A DNA stretch of 64,000 nucleotides from Candidatus Babeliales bacterium (GCA_020054235.1 JAGVLQ010000017.1:1-64000), one strand, 5' to 3'. Counted from the stretch's first letter, positions 25,965-35,655 are shown. Made by a program: numbers and translations. Notes: a model not told the origin generated them from the letters alone.

Positions 25965-26978
25965 ATGAAATCAAAAATTACACAGTGGCTGCTTCTTTTG
26001 ATGATTACCTTTTTTGCTCATAATGTAAAGCCAGAAGAAAAAAAACATTATGATATTACAACAACAAAATCCGAATATATTACAGAATCTGATATGCTCT
26101 TCAATGCTTTGTGCCAACCTATTAAATTTACTCGATCAGGAGTTCGCTGCTTTTTGCGTCACTCATTTTCTCGCGAAGAATACGCACAAGAATTTTTGCC
26201 GCATAACTTTTGCCATTTTATTGAATTTTTAGAATTCGGCAAAAACAGTCATCAAAATAATGTATATCTTCAATCAACTATTCGTTTATTTTGCAATAAA
26301 GTTAAAGCATGCAGCTATGTCAGCGCTGATGCCTTTTTAAATCTGATTGAGCGGTTGCCAAAATTACTTGAATCATATTTTGTAAAAAAACCAACATCAT
26401 TACTTGCTGAAGCAAAAAATACTATCAAACGCACTTTATATACATTATTCTTATCAAAGTTCTCTTATTTTAAACAAGATCCTGACAACTTTTTTGATGA
26501 AGTTTCTGGCGATATTATTGAAGCATTAAATAACACTACCTTTATACAAGACCATATCGACAAAGAACAGTTACGACAAACCCTCATGCGTTTTTTAGAT
26601 ATCACCCTCAATAAAGTTATTTGGAGCCCTTTAGATCAGGACGATGTTTGGACAAGTGTTAAAGATATTGCAAGTCGCTTACAGAGCTTACATGAATCAA
26701 CTATCATTAATCAAGATGAAATGGACGATCTGTTCCAATCACTCATAAATCGCTTTATTCATTTTCTTGAACTTGCCGGCTCAGATCTTTCGTTAGAATT
26801 AATACAAAAAATTCGTGATGATATTCATCATGCACAACTATTATTTTTAACACTAGAAGAACAAGAAGAGTTTATTGAATCAAAAGCTGATCGCTTACGG
26901 AAAGCACTTGAAGTAACTGAAACAAAAATCCTTGCAAAAAAGCGTGGAATTATTACTGATGTATTACCAAAGAAATAG
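25965..26978 (+). CDS. Exported helical protein of unknown function
   Basis: The 337-aa protein has a clear signal peptide (MKSKITQWLLLLMITFFAHN) and is then almost wholly alpha-helical. Five Cys residues lie in the first third (for example LFNALCQPI, GVRCFLRHS, RLFCNKVKACSYV). There is no recognised domain or repeat. It has its own ribosome binding site (AGGAG) and is divergent from the gsp operon. Its cysteines could form disulfides in the periplasm. It may be a substrate of the neighbouring secretion genes, but only position suggests that. Confidence 0.7.
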   Translation: MKSKITQWLLLLMITFFAHNVKPEEKKHYDITTTKSEYITESDMLFNALCQPIKFTRSGVRCFLRHSFSREEYAQEFLPHNFCHFIEFLEFGKNSHQNNVYLQSTIRLFCNKVKACSYVSADAFLNLIERLPKLLESYFVKKPTSLLAEAKNTIKRTLYTLFLSKFSYFKQDPDNFFDEVSGDIIEALNNTTFIQDHIDKEQLRQTLMRFLDITLNKVIWSPLDQDDVWTSVKDIASRLQSLHESTIINQDEMDDLFQSLINRFIHFLELAGSDLSLELIQKIRDDIHHAQLLFLTLEEQEEFIESKADRLRKALEVTETKILAKKRGIITDVLPKK

Positions 26979-27076
26979 ACCATTTTCTGGCGTATTTGAC
27001 AAAAATTAACATGTCCCGCATACAATCACAAAGAAATAAGGAAATACTTAATGATTAATATTTTAGGCATGGACCA

Positions 27077-27613
27077 ATGAAAAAAAACCTGCTTCTTTCA
27101 CTTCTTGAGCATTATAATCCGACCCGTGACGAAACCTCTTTTAAAATAATAATCACTGATTTCGTGCGAAACTATGAAAATTGCTTCGAAAGGTCATTAC
27201 CTATTGGGCATATTACTGCTTCTTCATGGCTTTTGAACAAGGAAGGATCACATGCTCTTTTAATGCATCATGCAAAACTTAATAGGTGGTTTCAGCTTGG
27301 TGGTCATTGTGATGGAAATCATGATCCTCTTGCTGTAGGCATAAAAGAAGCCCAAGAAGAGTCCGGCATAGAAAAAATTGTTCCAGTAACTAAAGAAATT
27401 TTTGATATCGACATTCATTTAATACCCTCAAATAGCAAAGAGGATGCGCACTTTCATTATGACATTCGTTTTCTTTTAAAAGTCGATAGTGACGAAAAAA
27501 TTGTTCAAAATAGAGAATCAAAAGAATTACGCTGGATTGGAAAAAACTTGCAAGATTTGCCAACCGATAATCCTTCCGTAGTTCGTATGTTCAATAAATG
27601 GATTTCATTATAA
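27077..27613 (+). CDS. Nudix hydrolase with altered Nudix box
   Basis: The 178-aa protein has a Nudix fold signature beginning WFQLGGHCDGNHDP and ending KEAQEESGI. Against the consensus GX5EX7REUXEEXGU, the first Glu is His and the Arg is Lys, while the metal-binding EExG core is intact. C-terminal strands (HYDIRFLLKV, ELRWIGKNLQ) fit the family. GGHCDG resembles a subgroup of uncharacterised bacterial Nudix proteins. It should cleave a nucleoside diphosphate derivative in the cytoplasm. The substrate is unknown. No signal peptide is present. Confidence 0.82.
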   Translation: MKKNLLLSLLEHYNPTRDETSFKIIITDFVRNYENCFERSLPIGHITASSWLLNKEGSHALLMHHAKLNRWFQLGGHCDGNHDPLAVGIKEAQEESGIEKIVPVTKEIFDIDIHLIPSNSKEDAHFHYDIRFLLKVDSDEKIVQNRESKELRWIGKNLQDLPTDNPSVVRMFNKWISL

Positions 27614-27662
27614 AAATATCTTTTTATAATATTAAAAAAATCGGGTTTCAGGATAAATTTGG

Positions 27663-28325
27663 CTACCAAACACTCTTTTCCTTCAAGTACTTTATTAATT
27701 CGATTGCCTCTTTATTCTTATGATTTGCTGCACTTTCAAGAAGTTTTTTTGCACGTGGATCTTCTTCACACCGCTCAAATAATAGTTTAGCCAATAAATA
27801 TTCCGATGATGGATATTCCTCTTCGACTCTTTTTTCGAGCCAAAAGATCGCTTTTTCTCTATTGTCTCTCTCAAGTTCTAACTTTCCCAAACGGTATGCC
27901 GCCTCCACGCTGCCTCTTTCTTCAGCTTTAATAAAATATTTTTCTGCATTTTCAAGTCTTTGGCTCTTTTGAACTGATTTATTTATTTTTGCAAGGGACC
28001 CTTCTTTTAAACAAAGATCAATTATTTTATGTCGTGCATCTAAATTCCCCTGTCTTTCTGCTTCTGATAACCAGAATATCCCCTTCTCGATACTCCGTGG
28101 AAACCCAGTTACGCCTATTACAAAGAGAATCCCAACAGCAAATTGTGCATATTGTGAACCATTTTTAGCACGTTGAAATAAAGGCTCTTGGTATTCAGGT
28201 CCCTTTTGCCATGGTAGAATTCTTTTCTTTTTTTTAGGCAGTATTTCACCTTTACTACCTTCTTCACGCTCCATGCAACCTGCACACGAAAAATAAACAA
28301 GAAAAAATATCAAAATTTTTTTCAT
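27663..28325 (-). CDS. Sel1-repeat lipoprotein
   Basis: The leader MKKILIFFLVYFSCAGC ends in a lipobox-like SCAGC, so a lipid-anchored protein is likely. The remaining ~200 residues hold Sel1-like/TPR-type repeats: GSQYAQFAVGILFVIG with IEKGIFWLSEAERQGN, then NAEKYFIKAEERGSVEAAYR, then REKAIFWLEKRVEEEYPSSE. Sel1 proteins act as protein-protein adaptors and are common among exported proteins of intracellular bacteria. An in-frame ATG three codons earlier (28334) is possible, and neither start has a strong ribosome binding site. Adjacent genes give no partner. Confidence 0.75.
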   Translation of the reverse strand: MKKILIFFLVYFSCAGCMEREEGSKGEILPKKKKRILPWQKGPEYQEPLFQRAKNGSQYAQFAVGILFVIGVTGFPRSIEKGIFWLSEAERQGNLDARHKIIDLCLKEGSLAKINKSVQKSQRLENAEKYFIKAEERGSVEAAYRLGKLELERDNREKAIFWLEKRVEEEYPSSEYLLAKLLFERCEEDPRAKKLLESAANHKNKEAIELIKYLKEKSVW

Positions 28326-28408
28326 AGTGATCATACAAACAGTTTTGCAATTTAAAATAATAGCCTTATTCTAATAAAAAATGACATTTTTAAAGACTAG
28401 GAATTCTT

Positions 28409-28660
28409 ATGAAAACTTTTATGTTCTATGCAGTTTATGCCTTGGCATTTTTTTCACATATTGCTTTATATTGTACCAATGACCAAAAAAAGAAACCAAC
28501 TACACAAAAAAATCCATCTCAATTCCCCCAACAAATAGGCACAATACCGGCAGGCAATACTATTCATAATTCTAGTAAAAGCAGCAAACCATGCCATTGC
28601 AGAGCACCTCATAACGCCGAAGTAAAATGCTCAACCCAAAGCAAAAGAGATACTCTTTAG
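28409..28660 (+). CDS. Small exported protein of unknown function
   Basis: The 83-codon frame encodes a signal-peptide-like segment (MKTFMFYAVYALAFFSHIAL). A short, very polar Ser/Asn/Pro/Lys-rich tail follows with three Cys and KPCHCRAPH, which could bind metal. AGGAATT precedes the ATG. Small size and low complexity make this tentative. Leader and spacing resemble the other orphan exported genes. Confidence 0.5.
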   Translation: MKTFMFYAVYALAFFSHIALYCTNDQKKKPTTQKNPSQFPQQIGTIPAGNTIHNSSKSSKPCHCRAPHNAEVKCSTQSKRDTL

Positions 28661-28667
28661 TTTTCGA

Positions 28668-29936
28668 TTAAAAATTTAAACTAAAGATTACACCTACAGT
28701 ATTTAACAAAATAGCCCGTTGACCATTAAAAGGAAATTTATAAAAGAGCGAAAGCTGTGGCTTAAAATATGACCAATCAGGAACATCGCATTGAAAATCA
28801 TAACTTACTTGAAAAATCGCCTGATGCATAGTCCATTCTTGCAAGCTTTGCGCGGTATTGGCAATATCATTTGAAAAAGCATTGGTGCAAAGTGACAATT
28901 TACTGTCTGATTCCTTCCAAAATTGATACGTTGCGCGTGCCGATAAACCACGCCAAGCATGATATGCTTCTAAATATAAATTAAAACGCTGAATAAACCC
29001 GGGGTCTAAATGTGCTGGCACTTTTGCCAACAATAAAAATTCTGTTTGATCTTGCTGAACTTTAATACGGCGATTACGGGTATTGCCAAATTGATGCAAA
29101 AATTCTACATCAATGCCACCGCGAAAAACATCAAACCACGTAAGATTTATACCACCACCAAATAACAACCCAACTGAACCATCATTACCAAAAGGGACAA
29201 ATAAAATATCATCTTCGTTGTTTTTTACACCAGTTGGCAAGGTCAATCCACCACGCACCGCAAGAGAAACATTTTTCAAAATCGGTTTTCCTTGAGGAAA
29301 ATCGCGATACCATTCACCCAACAGAGTTAAGTCTCCAAAACCTAATTTTGACCAACCGTTCAAATTTAAGGTTGGATCAAATAGAGCTACAACTTCTTGC
29401 AAACGACCCGTTAGAAGTTGGCGTACTTTCATATCTTGCGCATCATTGTTATAGGTCAAATCTCTAAATTGTACCCTTTTCAAGCTCATTTCATACAAAG
29501 GTAAATAAATACCAAGATTAAAATTATGAGGCAAAAAATAGCGTACATTAAATCCAAAACCTTTTGCTTTGAAATCACCGGTTACATCAAAATGTCCTCG
29601 CACTCCATTATCTTCTGCACTCATTAAATCATTATCCAAAAATTGCGACATAGGACTTGAAGAAGGAAACCCCTTAAGCATTGCAAGGGAATCTTGTGTC
29701 GGCGTCCAAATCTTCATAATGTTTACAGTGTTGCCATTTGCATTATATCCCTGCGCTTTCAACCCAATTTCAACCCAATTAATCCATTGCAAATTGGTAT
29801 TGCACCATTGTGGCGGCCGTAAATTGATATCCCATGGCCGAAAAAGATTAATAGGAAAAAATGAATAAATTAAGTTCGTATTCAATGAACAAAAAATCAG
29901 AAATACTCTAAAAATTTTTTTTCTTATTTTCATCAT
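28668..29936 (-). CDS. Putative outer-membrane beta-barrel protein
   Basis: The 422-aa protein has a signal peptide (VFLIFCSLNTNLIYS region). Alternating hydrophobic/aromatic strands follow throughout (for example KGFGFNVRYFLPHNFNLGIYL, LSAVRGGLTLPTGV-like and NLTWFDVFRGGIDVEF). It ends in GVIFSLNF, a C-terminal Phe suited to recognition by the BAM complex. GGLTLPTG is often seen in outer-membrane transport-type barrels. It is 19 nt downstream of the 952-aa exported protein gene and should be cotranscribed. No family name can be given. Confidence 0.7.
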   Translation of the reverse strand: MMKIRKKIFRVFLIFCSLNTNLIYSFFPINLFRPWDINLRPPQWCNTNLQWINWVEIGLKAQGYNANGNTVNIMKIWTPTQDSLAMLKGFPSSSPMSQFLDNDLMSAEDNGVRGHFDVTGDFKAKGFGFNVRYFLPHNFNLGIYLPLYEMSLKRVQFRDLTYNNDAQDMKVRQLLTGRLQEVVALFDPTLNLNGWSKLGFGDLTLLGEWYRDFPQGKPILKNVSLAVRGGLTLPTGVKNNEDDILFVPFGNDGSVGLLFGGGINLTWFDVFRGGIDVEFLHQFGNTRNRRIKVQQDQTEFLLLAKVPAHLDPGFIQRFNLYLEAYHAWRGLSARATYQFWKESDSKLSLCTNAFSNDIANTAQSLQEWTMHQAIFQVSYDFQCDVPDWSYFKPQLSLFYKFPFNGQRAILLNTVGVIFSLNF

Positions 29937-29955
29937 AGTTGCAATCCTTCATCCA

Positions 29956-32814
29956 TTATTCATAAGAACAAACACCAAAATCTCCTCCAACAAGCCAACT
30001 TCCTGTAGCCGAGTTTTTGGTAATATAGCGAATATTTGAAACATGACCAAATTCTACCTGAGCTGCATACCCTTTTGATGATGCAATTGCTTTTCCAGCA
30101 ACAAATGCAGGTAAAAGATGTATTAACGGATTACCTACACTGCGAGTGCTTAAATGAATAAGGCCATCGGTAGCAAAATTAGTTCTAAAACCACCAAAAC
30201 TTATAAAGCGTGAAACAAAATCAGTAAAACCATAATCATGAACAAACTGAATCTGACCATTATCTAAATAAAGACGGTGAACTTCTCCTTGTCCACTGGC
30301 AACTGAACCACTTAATACATAAACCTGACCTTTATTAATAAACTGCGATTCACGATTATTACTGGTAATAGTAAAGAATTTTTGTATCGGCAATGCTAAT
30401 CCAGGTAATTCAATTTTTTGCCACGTTAATGAACCTGGAGCGTTAATAATATCTTCCGCTCCAAAAAATAGTCCACATCCTGTTGCCATAAGGATACATG
30501 CTTCAGAAATAAGAACATCTAAAAAACAACTATTGAGATCATTTTTTGTAACTAATGTTTTTGTTTTTACGTTTTTTTGAAAATCACCAATTAATGAAAT
30601 ACAATCAAGTTTTTCATCAGTTAAAACATAAAGATGTTCATTATAAGCCCGCAATTTCTGTACAAAAGCATAATTACCAATTTTTTGAAAATAAAAATCA
30701 GATTTGAGAGAAGAAAATGATTTTCCAATGCCATCACAAGTTGGCCAACCTCTTCCTTCTTTATCAGCAAGAATTGCTATGCCGCCTACGCCGCCAACAA
30801 TTAACCAACTTTGTCCATTAACAGAAGCAATCTCGGCAGATGTTAGTGAGCCTAACTCATTAAGTACACCGCCTTCTATAACCAGAGCATCAGTATTTTC
30901 TGGCAATGCTTCTCCAATTGAACCATTATTTCTATATGCAAGAGCACTAAAGTTATGGCGTGCACGGAAAATACCTTTTTGATCATCTACACCAGTTTGA
31001 ATCAATAAAACTTTCTTATTACCGGTTGCAATAAGTAATGAAGATTTTACATCACTTGATAAACCAGGATAAGCATGATCAAAATCAAATAAACCTTGAA
31101 CTCCATATTCATGCTGCGGAAGAGCTTCACGCACCAAGTGTGAAAGATTTTTTTCATTTTTTGCTGGCAAAGAAGAATCATAGCGCCACTCATTTACTCG
31201 AAACACTAAACGATCAGCCATTCGCTCAAAAAAAGTAAAAGCAAATTGTTGATGATCAATACTTAATGCCAGAATTCCTGCACTTGAACCCTGAATTCGT
31301 TTCCAGGTACTCCATGCAGCAATACAACCATGATGATCAAAAATTGCTTGCGAATAAAAAGCACCTGCTTCTTGACCACGAACATCTTGATCAATAAAAG
31401 CTATCACGCAATCGCGAGCGGTAAAAATTTCTTTGATTGCTCCTGGCAATTCAGAATCACCACCTACGCGCACCGCTTTGTCTTGGGCGGTATAAAATTC
31501 ATGAGGATCATGAGCAACTTCATCAAGATAACGACCAATAAAACGGCCAAAGCGACCAGGAAAAAAACGTTTCGAAGGATTTATGGCTCTTTTTGCTAAG
31601 CTACCATGCTTTTCTGTTCGATACAGTTCTTCGAACGATAAATGTTGGTTACCCATGTTACTCATTGGCAATGCAAAAACTTTATTATTCGTTTCTTCTG
31701 GTTTGCCATTACCACCAACAACAATCAAATATTGCATGCCAGTTGTGCTATGAAGAGCACGAACTTTATGTAATGAAACATAGTTACCTGGCCCAACTGC
31801 ACCAATAATATTCTCCGCTTCTGGTGAAAACACTGAACCTGGTACTATTGGCCGCAACGTCAAAACATCGTTCCATAATTGACCAACCAATAAAGCACAA
31901 GCTCCTTGATCTGGACCCGCATCATCTTTTGTTTTTACCTGAAGAGCAATATACAAACGATTAAAATTATCTTCCCAGAATAAATCAACCGCATGTTCAT
32001 TAATATAATCAAGACCCCCATTAATTTGTATCAGTGGCGAATCAGAGGGCTCATTATCAAAGGGAACTGCTTTGTTGCCACCAAGAATGCCATGCTGTGC
32101 ATCCATGGTATTGATAAAGAATTTTACATCGTGCGCTGGCTCATCTTTTTTTTCTTCTTTCGGCTCTTCAAGTTGGTGCTCATCAAATTCAACATTGTTA
32201 CGCCAATCTTGCGTCGAACGAGCTTTGAACTTTAAGAGCGCAATACCACTCCCCTTACTGCCAAAGACGCCATCATGCCCCTTTACCGCAGCAAAAAGAT
32301 ACCATAGTGGATTGGTACTGGTGGTCGTTTCTGCAAAGGTAAAATCAAGAATACCATTACATGGTTTACCGTTAGCATCATTAATATTAGTTACTGATAA
32401 AGCAGAAATTTTTTGCTCTTGATTTGGAAGAGCCGAAAGATAATAAATAGTTTTTTGATCATTTTTTACCATAAAAAGAGGTAAATTAAACACCGGCTTT
32501 AAATGAGTTATTTCTTTATCATAAAAGGGGTTTTTATCACAGGGCTCATAATTAAGGGTAAGCTGAGAGCGAACAAGTGGAATAAAGGACGTGCCATTAA
32601 ATTGTGACAAGGTAAAATCGCCGGCACCTTCTGAACCTGCGCCACAAAACAACGTATAGGCATTGCCAAAAACACATGGTCCCAATAAAAAACCTTGTGG
32701 AGCAACGGCAGAAATTTGAGATGGATTATTTATTTGAGATTTTTGATCATCATTCTGATCAGCATGTACTATAAACGCAAAGAGTAAAAGAAAATAAGCG
32801 TATTTGATCTTCAT
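29956..32814 (-). CDS. Large exported protein, probably beta-propeller-like
   Basis: The 952-aa protein begins with a signal peptide (MKIKYAYFLLLFAFIVHA). It is beta-rich with recurrent short glycine turns before a strand: FCGAGSEGAGDF, YLIVVGGNGKP, WLIVGGVGGIAIL, ILMATGCGLFFG and SWLVGGDFGV near the end. Such spaced repeats of strand-GG-strand suggest one or two beta-propellers, but no named repeat (WD40, Kelch, NHL) is clear. It is probably cotranscribed with the beta-barrel gene 19 nt downstream. A surface or periplasmic partner of that barrel is a reasonable inference. Function unknown. Confidence 0.7.
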   Translation of the reverse strand: MKIKYAYFLLLFAFIVHADQNDDQKSQINNPSQISAVAPQGFLLGPCVFGNAYTLFCGAGSEGAGDFTLSQFNGTSFIPLVRSQLTLNYEPCDKNPFYDKEITHLKPVFNLPLFMVKNDQKTIYYLSALPNQEQKISALSVTNINDANGKPCNGILDFTFAETTTSTNPLWYLFAAVKGHDGVFGSKGSGIALLKFKARSTQDWRNNVEFDEHQLEEPKEEKKDEPAHDVKFFINTMDAQHGILGGNKAVPFDNEPSDSPLIQINGGLDYINEHAVDLFWEDNFNRLYIALQVKTKDDAGPDQGACALLVGQLWNDVLTLRPIVPGSVFSPEAENIIGAVGPGNYVSLHKVRALHSTTGMQYLIVVGGNGKPEETNNKVFALPMSNMGNQHLSFEELYRTEKHGSLAKRAINPSKRFFPGRFGRFIGRYLDEVAHDPHEFYTAQDKAVRVGGDSELPGAIKEIFTARDCVIAFIDQDVRGQEAGAFYSQAIFDHHGCIAAWSTWKRIQGSSAGILALSIDHQQFAFTFFERMADRLVFRVNEWRYDSSLPAKNEKNLSHLVREALPQHEYGVQGLFDFDHAYPGLSSDVKSSLLIATGNKKVLLIQTGVDDQKGIFRARHNFSALAYRNNGSIGEALPENTDALVIEGGVLNELGSLTSAEIASVNGQSWLIVGGVGGIAILADKEGRGWPTCDGIGKSFSSLKSDFYFQKIGNYAFVQKLRAYNEHLYVLTDEKLDCISLIGDFQKNVKTKTLVTKNDLNSCFLDVLISEACILMATGCGLFFGAEDIINAPGSLTWQKIELPGLALPIQKFFTITSNNRESQFINKGQVYVLSGSVASGQGEVHRLYLDNGQIQFVHDYGFTDFVSRFISFGGFRTNFATDGLIHLSTRSVGNPLIHLLPAFVAGKAIASSKGYAAQVEFGHVSNIRYITKNSATGSWLVGGDFGVCSYE

Positions 32815-33018
32815 CGATTTATATCCAATTTTACTTTGACCTATAAGAGACTAGTAGCCCTTTATTTTACCTGATTTTTCAAAAGAATCACGTTGTGGCA
32901 AAAATTATTTCAGATACCTACAACTACACGCTATTTCCAAATGAAAAATATCTGCTATAGTATTATAATATTTTAGCATAATTTAATTTTAAAAATTTTA
33001 CTATTAAGCGTTATTTTT

Positions 33019-34566
33019 ATGCATACAAAAATTTTTTCTGCTACAACCATCGGTGTAGATGCACATATCGTGCATGTTGAAGTTGACCTTTCTTTTGGTA
33101 TGATACAATTTTATATTGTTGGCCTTCCTGACACCGCCATCAAAGAAAGTAAGCAGCGCATCACCACAGCACTCAAAAATAGCGGCATTCGCTTGCCAGA
33201 AAAAAAAATTACGGTCAACTTAGCCCCCGCTGATTTAAAAAAAGAAGGAACGCTCTTTGATTTGCCTATTGCGATAGGCATCTTGCAAGCAGCTGGCTAC
33301 ATTCAATGCTCAATATCTTTTTTGGATGAAACTCTCTTTTTAGGGGAACTTTCGCTCGATGGCGTTATTCGCCCGATCAAAGGTGCCCTGCCAATTGCTT
33401 ACGATGCGCAAAAATTAAACAAAAAAAGAATCATTTTACCAAAAGATAATGCGCAAGAAGCAGCATTAATTGAAGATATTGAAATTATCGGTGCCTCAAG
33501 TTTAACCGAACTTGTTGCGTATTTACGTGATGAACTACCTATTGAACCGACCAAAAATTCGCTCCAACATTATCTGCATACCTATGCAACATCAAACATT
33601 AATTTTAATCAAGTAAAAGGACAGCATCAAGCAAAGCGTGCACTTTCTATTTGTGCAGCCGGCCGCCATAACATCTTATTTGTCGGGCCGCCTGGCTCAG
33701 GTAAAACAATGCTTGCCAAACGCTTGCCCACCATTATGCCCGGTATGGAATTTGATGAAATTTTACAAACCAGCAAAATTTATTCAGTTAGCGGCAAACT
33801 CGGTAATCAACCATTGATTACCCAACGCCCGTTCAGAAATCCGCATCATACCATTTCACAAGCCGGTCTAGTTGGCGGCGGCTCGTTTCCGCAACCGGGT
33901 GAAATTAGTTTAACGCACAACGGTATTTTATTTTTAGATGAATTGACCGAATTCAAACGTACAACTTTAGAAGTAATGCGCCAGCCGCTTGAAAATAAAA
34001 CCGTCTGCATTTCACGAGCTTCGCATTCAGTCACTTTTCCGGCAAATTTTTTATTAGTTGCGGCACTCAATCCGTGCCCCTGTGGTTTTTTAGGTGACAC
34101 CAAGCGCACATGCCATTGCTCAAAACCTGCTATAGAAAAATATCTTGAAAAATTATCAGGCCCCATGCTTGACCGAATCGATTTGCAAATCAATGTGCCA
34201 TCAATTGAATATGAAACCATTAAAGCACATGACACCAATAATTTAAGTTCGCAAGAATTACTTGAAAAAGTTAACAAAGCCGTGGATATGCAATACAAAC
34301 GATTTGGCTCAAAAACTATGTGGAATGGTTTTATGGCCCCGCAACTCATTGAAAAATATTGTATTTTGAGTGATACTGCTGAAACCATACTCAAACAAGC
34401 ATTTGATAAATTGAACTTAAGCATGCGTGGCTACCACAAAATTTTAAAAGTCGCACGCACTATTGCTGACCTAGAAGAATCTGAAATTATTGATGCACCA
34501 CATATTCGTGAAGCAATTTTTTATCGTTCCTTGGATAAGAACTTAGAAAAAATGAAACAACAATAA
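33019..34566 (+). CDS. comM: ComM/YifB-family Mg-chelatase-like AAA+ ATPase
   Basis: The 515-aa protein has the N-terminal ChlI-like domain (FYIVGLPDTAIKESKQRI). Next are the AAA+ Walker A FVGPPGSGKTMLAKRLP, Walker B ILFLDELTEF and the Cys-rich NPCPCGFLGDTKRTCHC. A C-terminal domain with SMRGYHKILKVARTIADLE completes it. ComM is a hexameric helicase that promotes branch migration during natural transformation. Many non-competent bacteria also carry it. It lies 15 nt before the exported-protein gene at 34582. No clear ribosome binding site precedes the ATG. Confidence 0.93.
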   Translation: MHTKIFSATTIGVDAHIVHVEVDLSFGMIQFYIVGLPDTAIKESKQRITTALKNSGIRLPEKKITVNLAPADLKKEGTLFDLPIAIGILQAAGYIQCSISFLDETLFLGELSLDGVIRPIKGALPIAYDAQKLNKKRIILPKDNAQEAALIEDIEIIGASSLTELVAYLRDELPIEPTKNSLQHYLHTYATSNINFNQVKGQHQAKRALSICAAGRHNILFVGPPGSGKTMLAKRLPTIMPGMEFDEILQTSKIYSVSGKLGNQPLITQRPFRNPHHTISQAGLVGGGSFPQPGEISLTHNGILFLDELTEFKRTTLEVMRQPLENKTVCISRASHSVTFPANFLLVAALNPCPCGFLGDTKRTCHCSKPAIEKYLEKLSGPMLDRIDLQINVPSIEYETIKAHDTNNLSSQELLEKVNKAVDMQYKRFGSKTMWNGFMAPQLIEKYCILSDTAETILKQAFDKLNLSMRGYHKILKVARTIADLEESEIIDAPHIREAIFYRSLDKNLEKMKQQ

Positions 34567-34581
34567 ACTTTAGGAGTTTTT

Positions 34582-35235
34582 ATGAAAAAATCATTTTTCT
34601 TATTCATGCTTGCCATCGCAAGCTTAAAAATTCATGCAGAATTCAACAGCGACTTTGAAGAATTTAAAAAAGAAATGCTGGATAAATTTAGTTGCAACAG
34701 TATAGAAGATTGTAAAAATAAAAATTTGAATGCGAATGAATTTCAAAATAAATATAAAGAACTAACGTATTCAGCACAATCAAAATATCGCAAAGCAATG
34801 AAAACTTATGACAATCAAACTAATTTCATCAATGCATTTGAACAACAAATTAGCCAATTAGAAAAAGATTTAATTAATAATGTTTTGCAAGAAAATAAAC
34901 AATCAAATATTAACCCTTGGATTGCTGGAATAGCAGTAGCTTTATTTAATCCATTAGTAAATTATTTCGACGTTCTACAAGATGAAAGTTTTGTTCTACA
35001 AGATGAAAGTTTTTTCAAAAATAAAGAAATAAATATAAGCAATTTCTTTGCCGGCCTTGGCAACGCTTTCATTAGTTTTATTACGTATCATGCAGTAAAA
35101 GGTTATACTTCAAAATCTGAACCTCACGCATTAAATCAACTTGACCAAATGCATAAAATTAGAGATTGGATTGTTTATGATAACAATGAACACCTTGCTG
35201 CAAAAAATAGGATAAAACTTGTTAAGCCTGAGTAA
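34582..35235 (+). CDS. Exported protein with a 7-residue internal duplication
   Basis: The 217-aa product has a signal peptide (MKKSFFLFMLAIASLKIHA). A charged helical region with two close Cys (CNSIEDC) follows, then a hydrophobic stretch near residues 112-130 (INPWIAGIAVALFNPLV). The heptapeptide VLQDESF occurs twice in tandem. A second hydrophobic stretch (FFAGLGNAFISFITYHAV) could span a membrane. No family is recognised. It has a ribosome binding site (TTTAGGAG) and is flanked by comM and acpS on the same strand at short distances, so it probably shares their transcript. Confidence 0.65.
   Translation: MKKSFFLFMLAIASLKIHAEFNSDFEEFKKEMLDKFSCNSIEDCKNKNLNANEFQNKYKELTYSAQSKYRKAMKTYDNQTNFINAFEQQISQLEKDLINNVLQENKQSNINPWIAGIAVALFNPLVNYFDVLQDESFVLQDESFFKNKEINISNFFAGLGNAFISFITYHAVKGYTSKSEPHALNQLDQMHKIRDWIVYDNNEHLAAKNRIKLVKPE
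34972..35013 (+). repeat. 21-bp perfect tandem duplication
   Basis: Two identical 21-nt units (34972-34992 and 34993-35013) each encode VLQDESF within the exported-protein gene at 34582. Perfect identity at the DNA level suggests a recent duplication. Confidence 0.9.
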
Positions 35236-35243
35236 TTTTTGTA

Positions 35244-35645
35244 ATGATTCTAGGCATTGGCATTGATTCCATAGAAATTGATCGCTTTTTGCATTGGCAT
35301 AAATTTTCAGCGAAGGCTTTGAAAAAAGTCTTTGCTGAATCTGAAATTGCCTATTGCTTAGAAAACAACATAAAAAGTGCCGAACGCTTTGCCGTGCGCT
35401 TTGCAGCAAAAGAGGCATTTTTTAAGGCATTATCGCAAGCGCTACCAGAAAAACAGTTTAGTAATAGTACCGTTTTTAAAAACGTTGTTGTCATAAAAGA
35501 GGCCAATGGCCGCCCCCTACTTAAGGTTCAATGGGAGAATTTTCTGCATGAAAATTTGGAATGGGCAAAAAATCTACAAATCCATTGTTCTCTAACCCAC
35601 ACAAAAACTACTGCTACGGCGATCGTCATTATTGAGAAAAATTGA
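35244..35645 (+). CDS. acpS: Holo-[acyl-carrier-protein] synthase
   Basis: AcpS transfers 4'-phosphopantetheine from CoA to acyl carrier protein in fatty-acid synthesis. The 133-aa sequence has GIGIDSIEIDRF at the start (Mg-binding Asp8) and ERFAVRFAAKEAFFKAL (Glu of the KEA motif). It ends with the CSLTHTKTTATAIVII strand. Length and motifs are complete. It starts 8 nt after the exported-protein gene upstream and is followed by the initiator tRNA gene. Confidence 0.93.
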   Translation: MILGIGIDSIEIDRFLHWHKFSAKALKKVFAESEIAYCLENNIKSAERFAVRFAAKEAFFKALSQALPEKQFSNSTVFKNVVVIKEANGRPLLKVQWENFLHENLEWAKNLQIHCSLTHTKTTATAIVIIEKN

Positions 35646-35655
35646 AAAAATAATG

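Noticed and set aside
33846-34424. 192-codon minus-strand frame inside comM
   Set aside because: It lies wholly antisense to strongly conserved comM motifs and has no start signal or recognisable domain.
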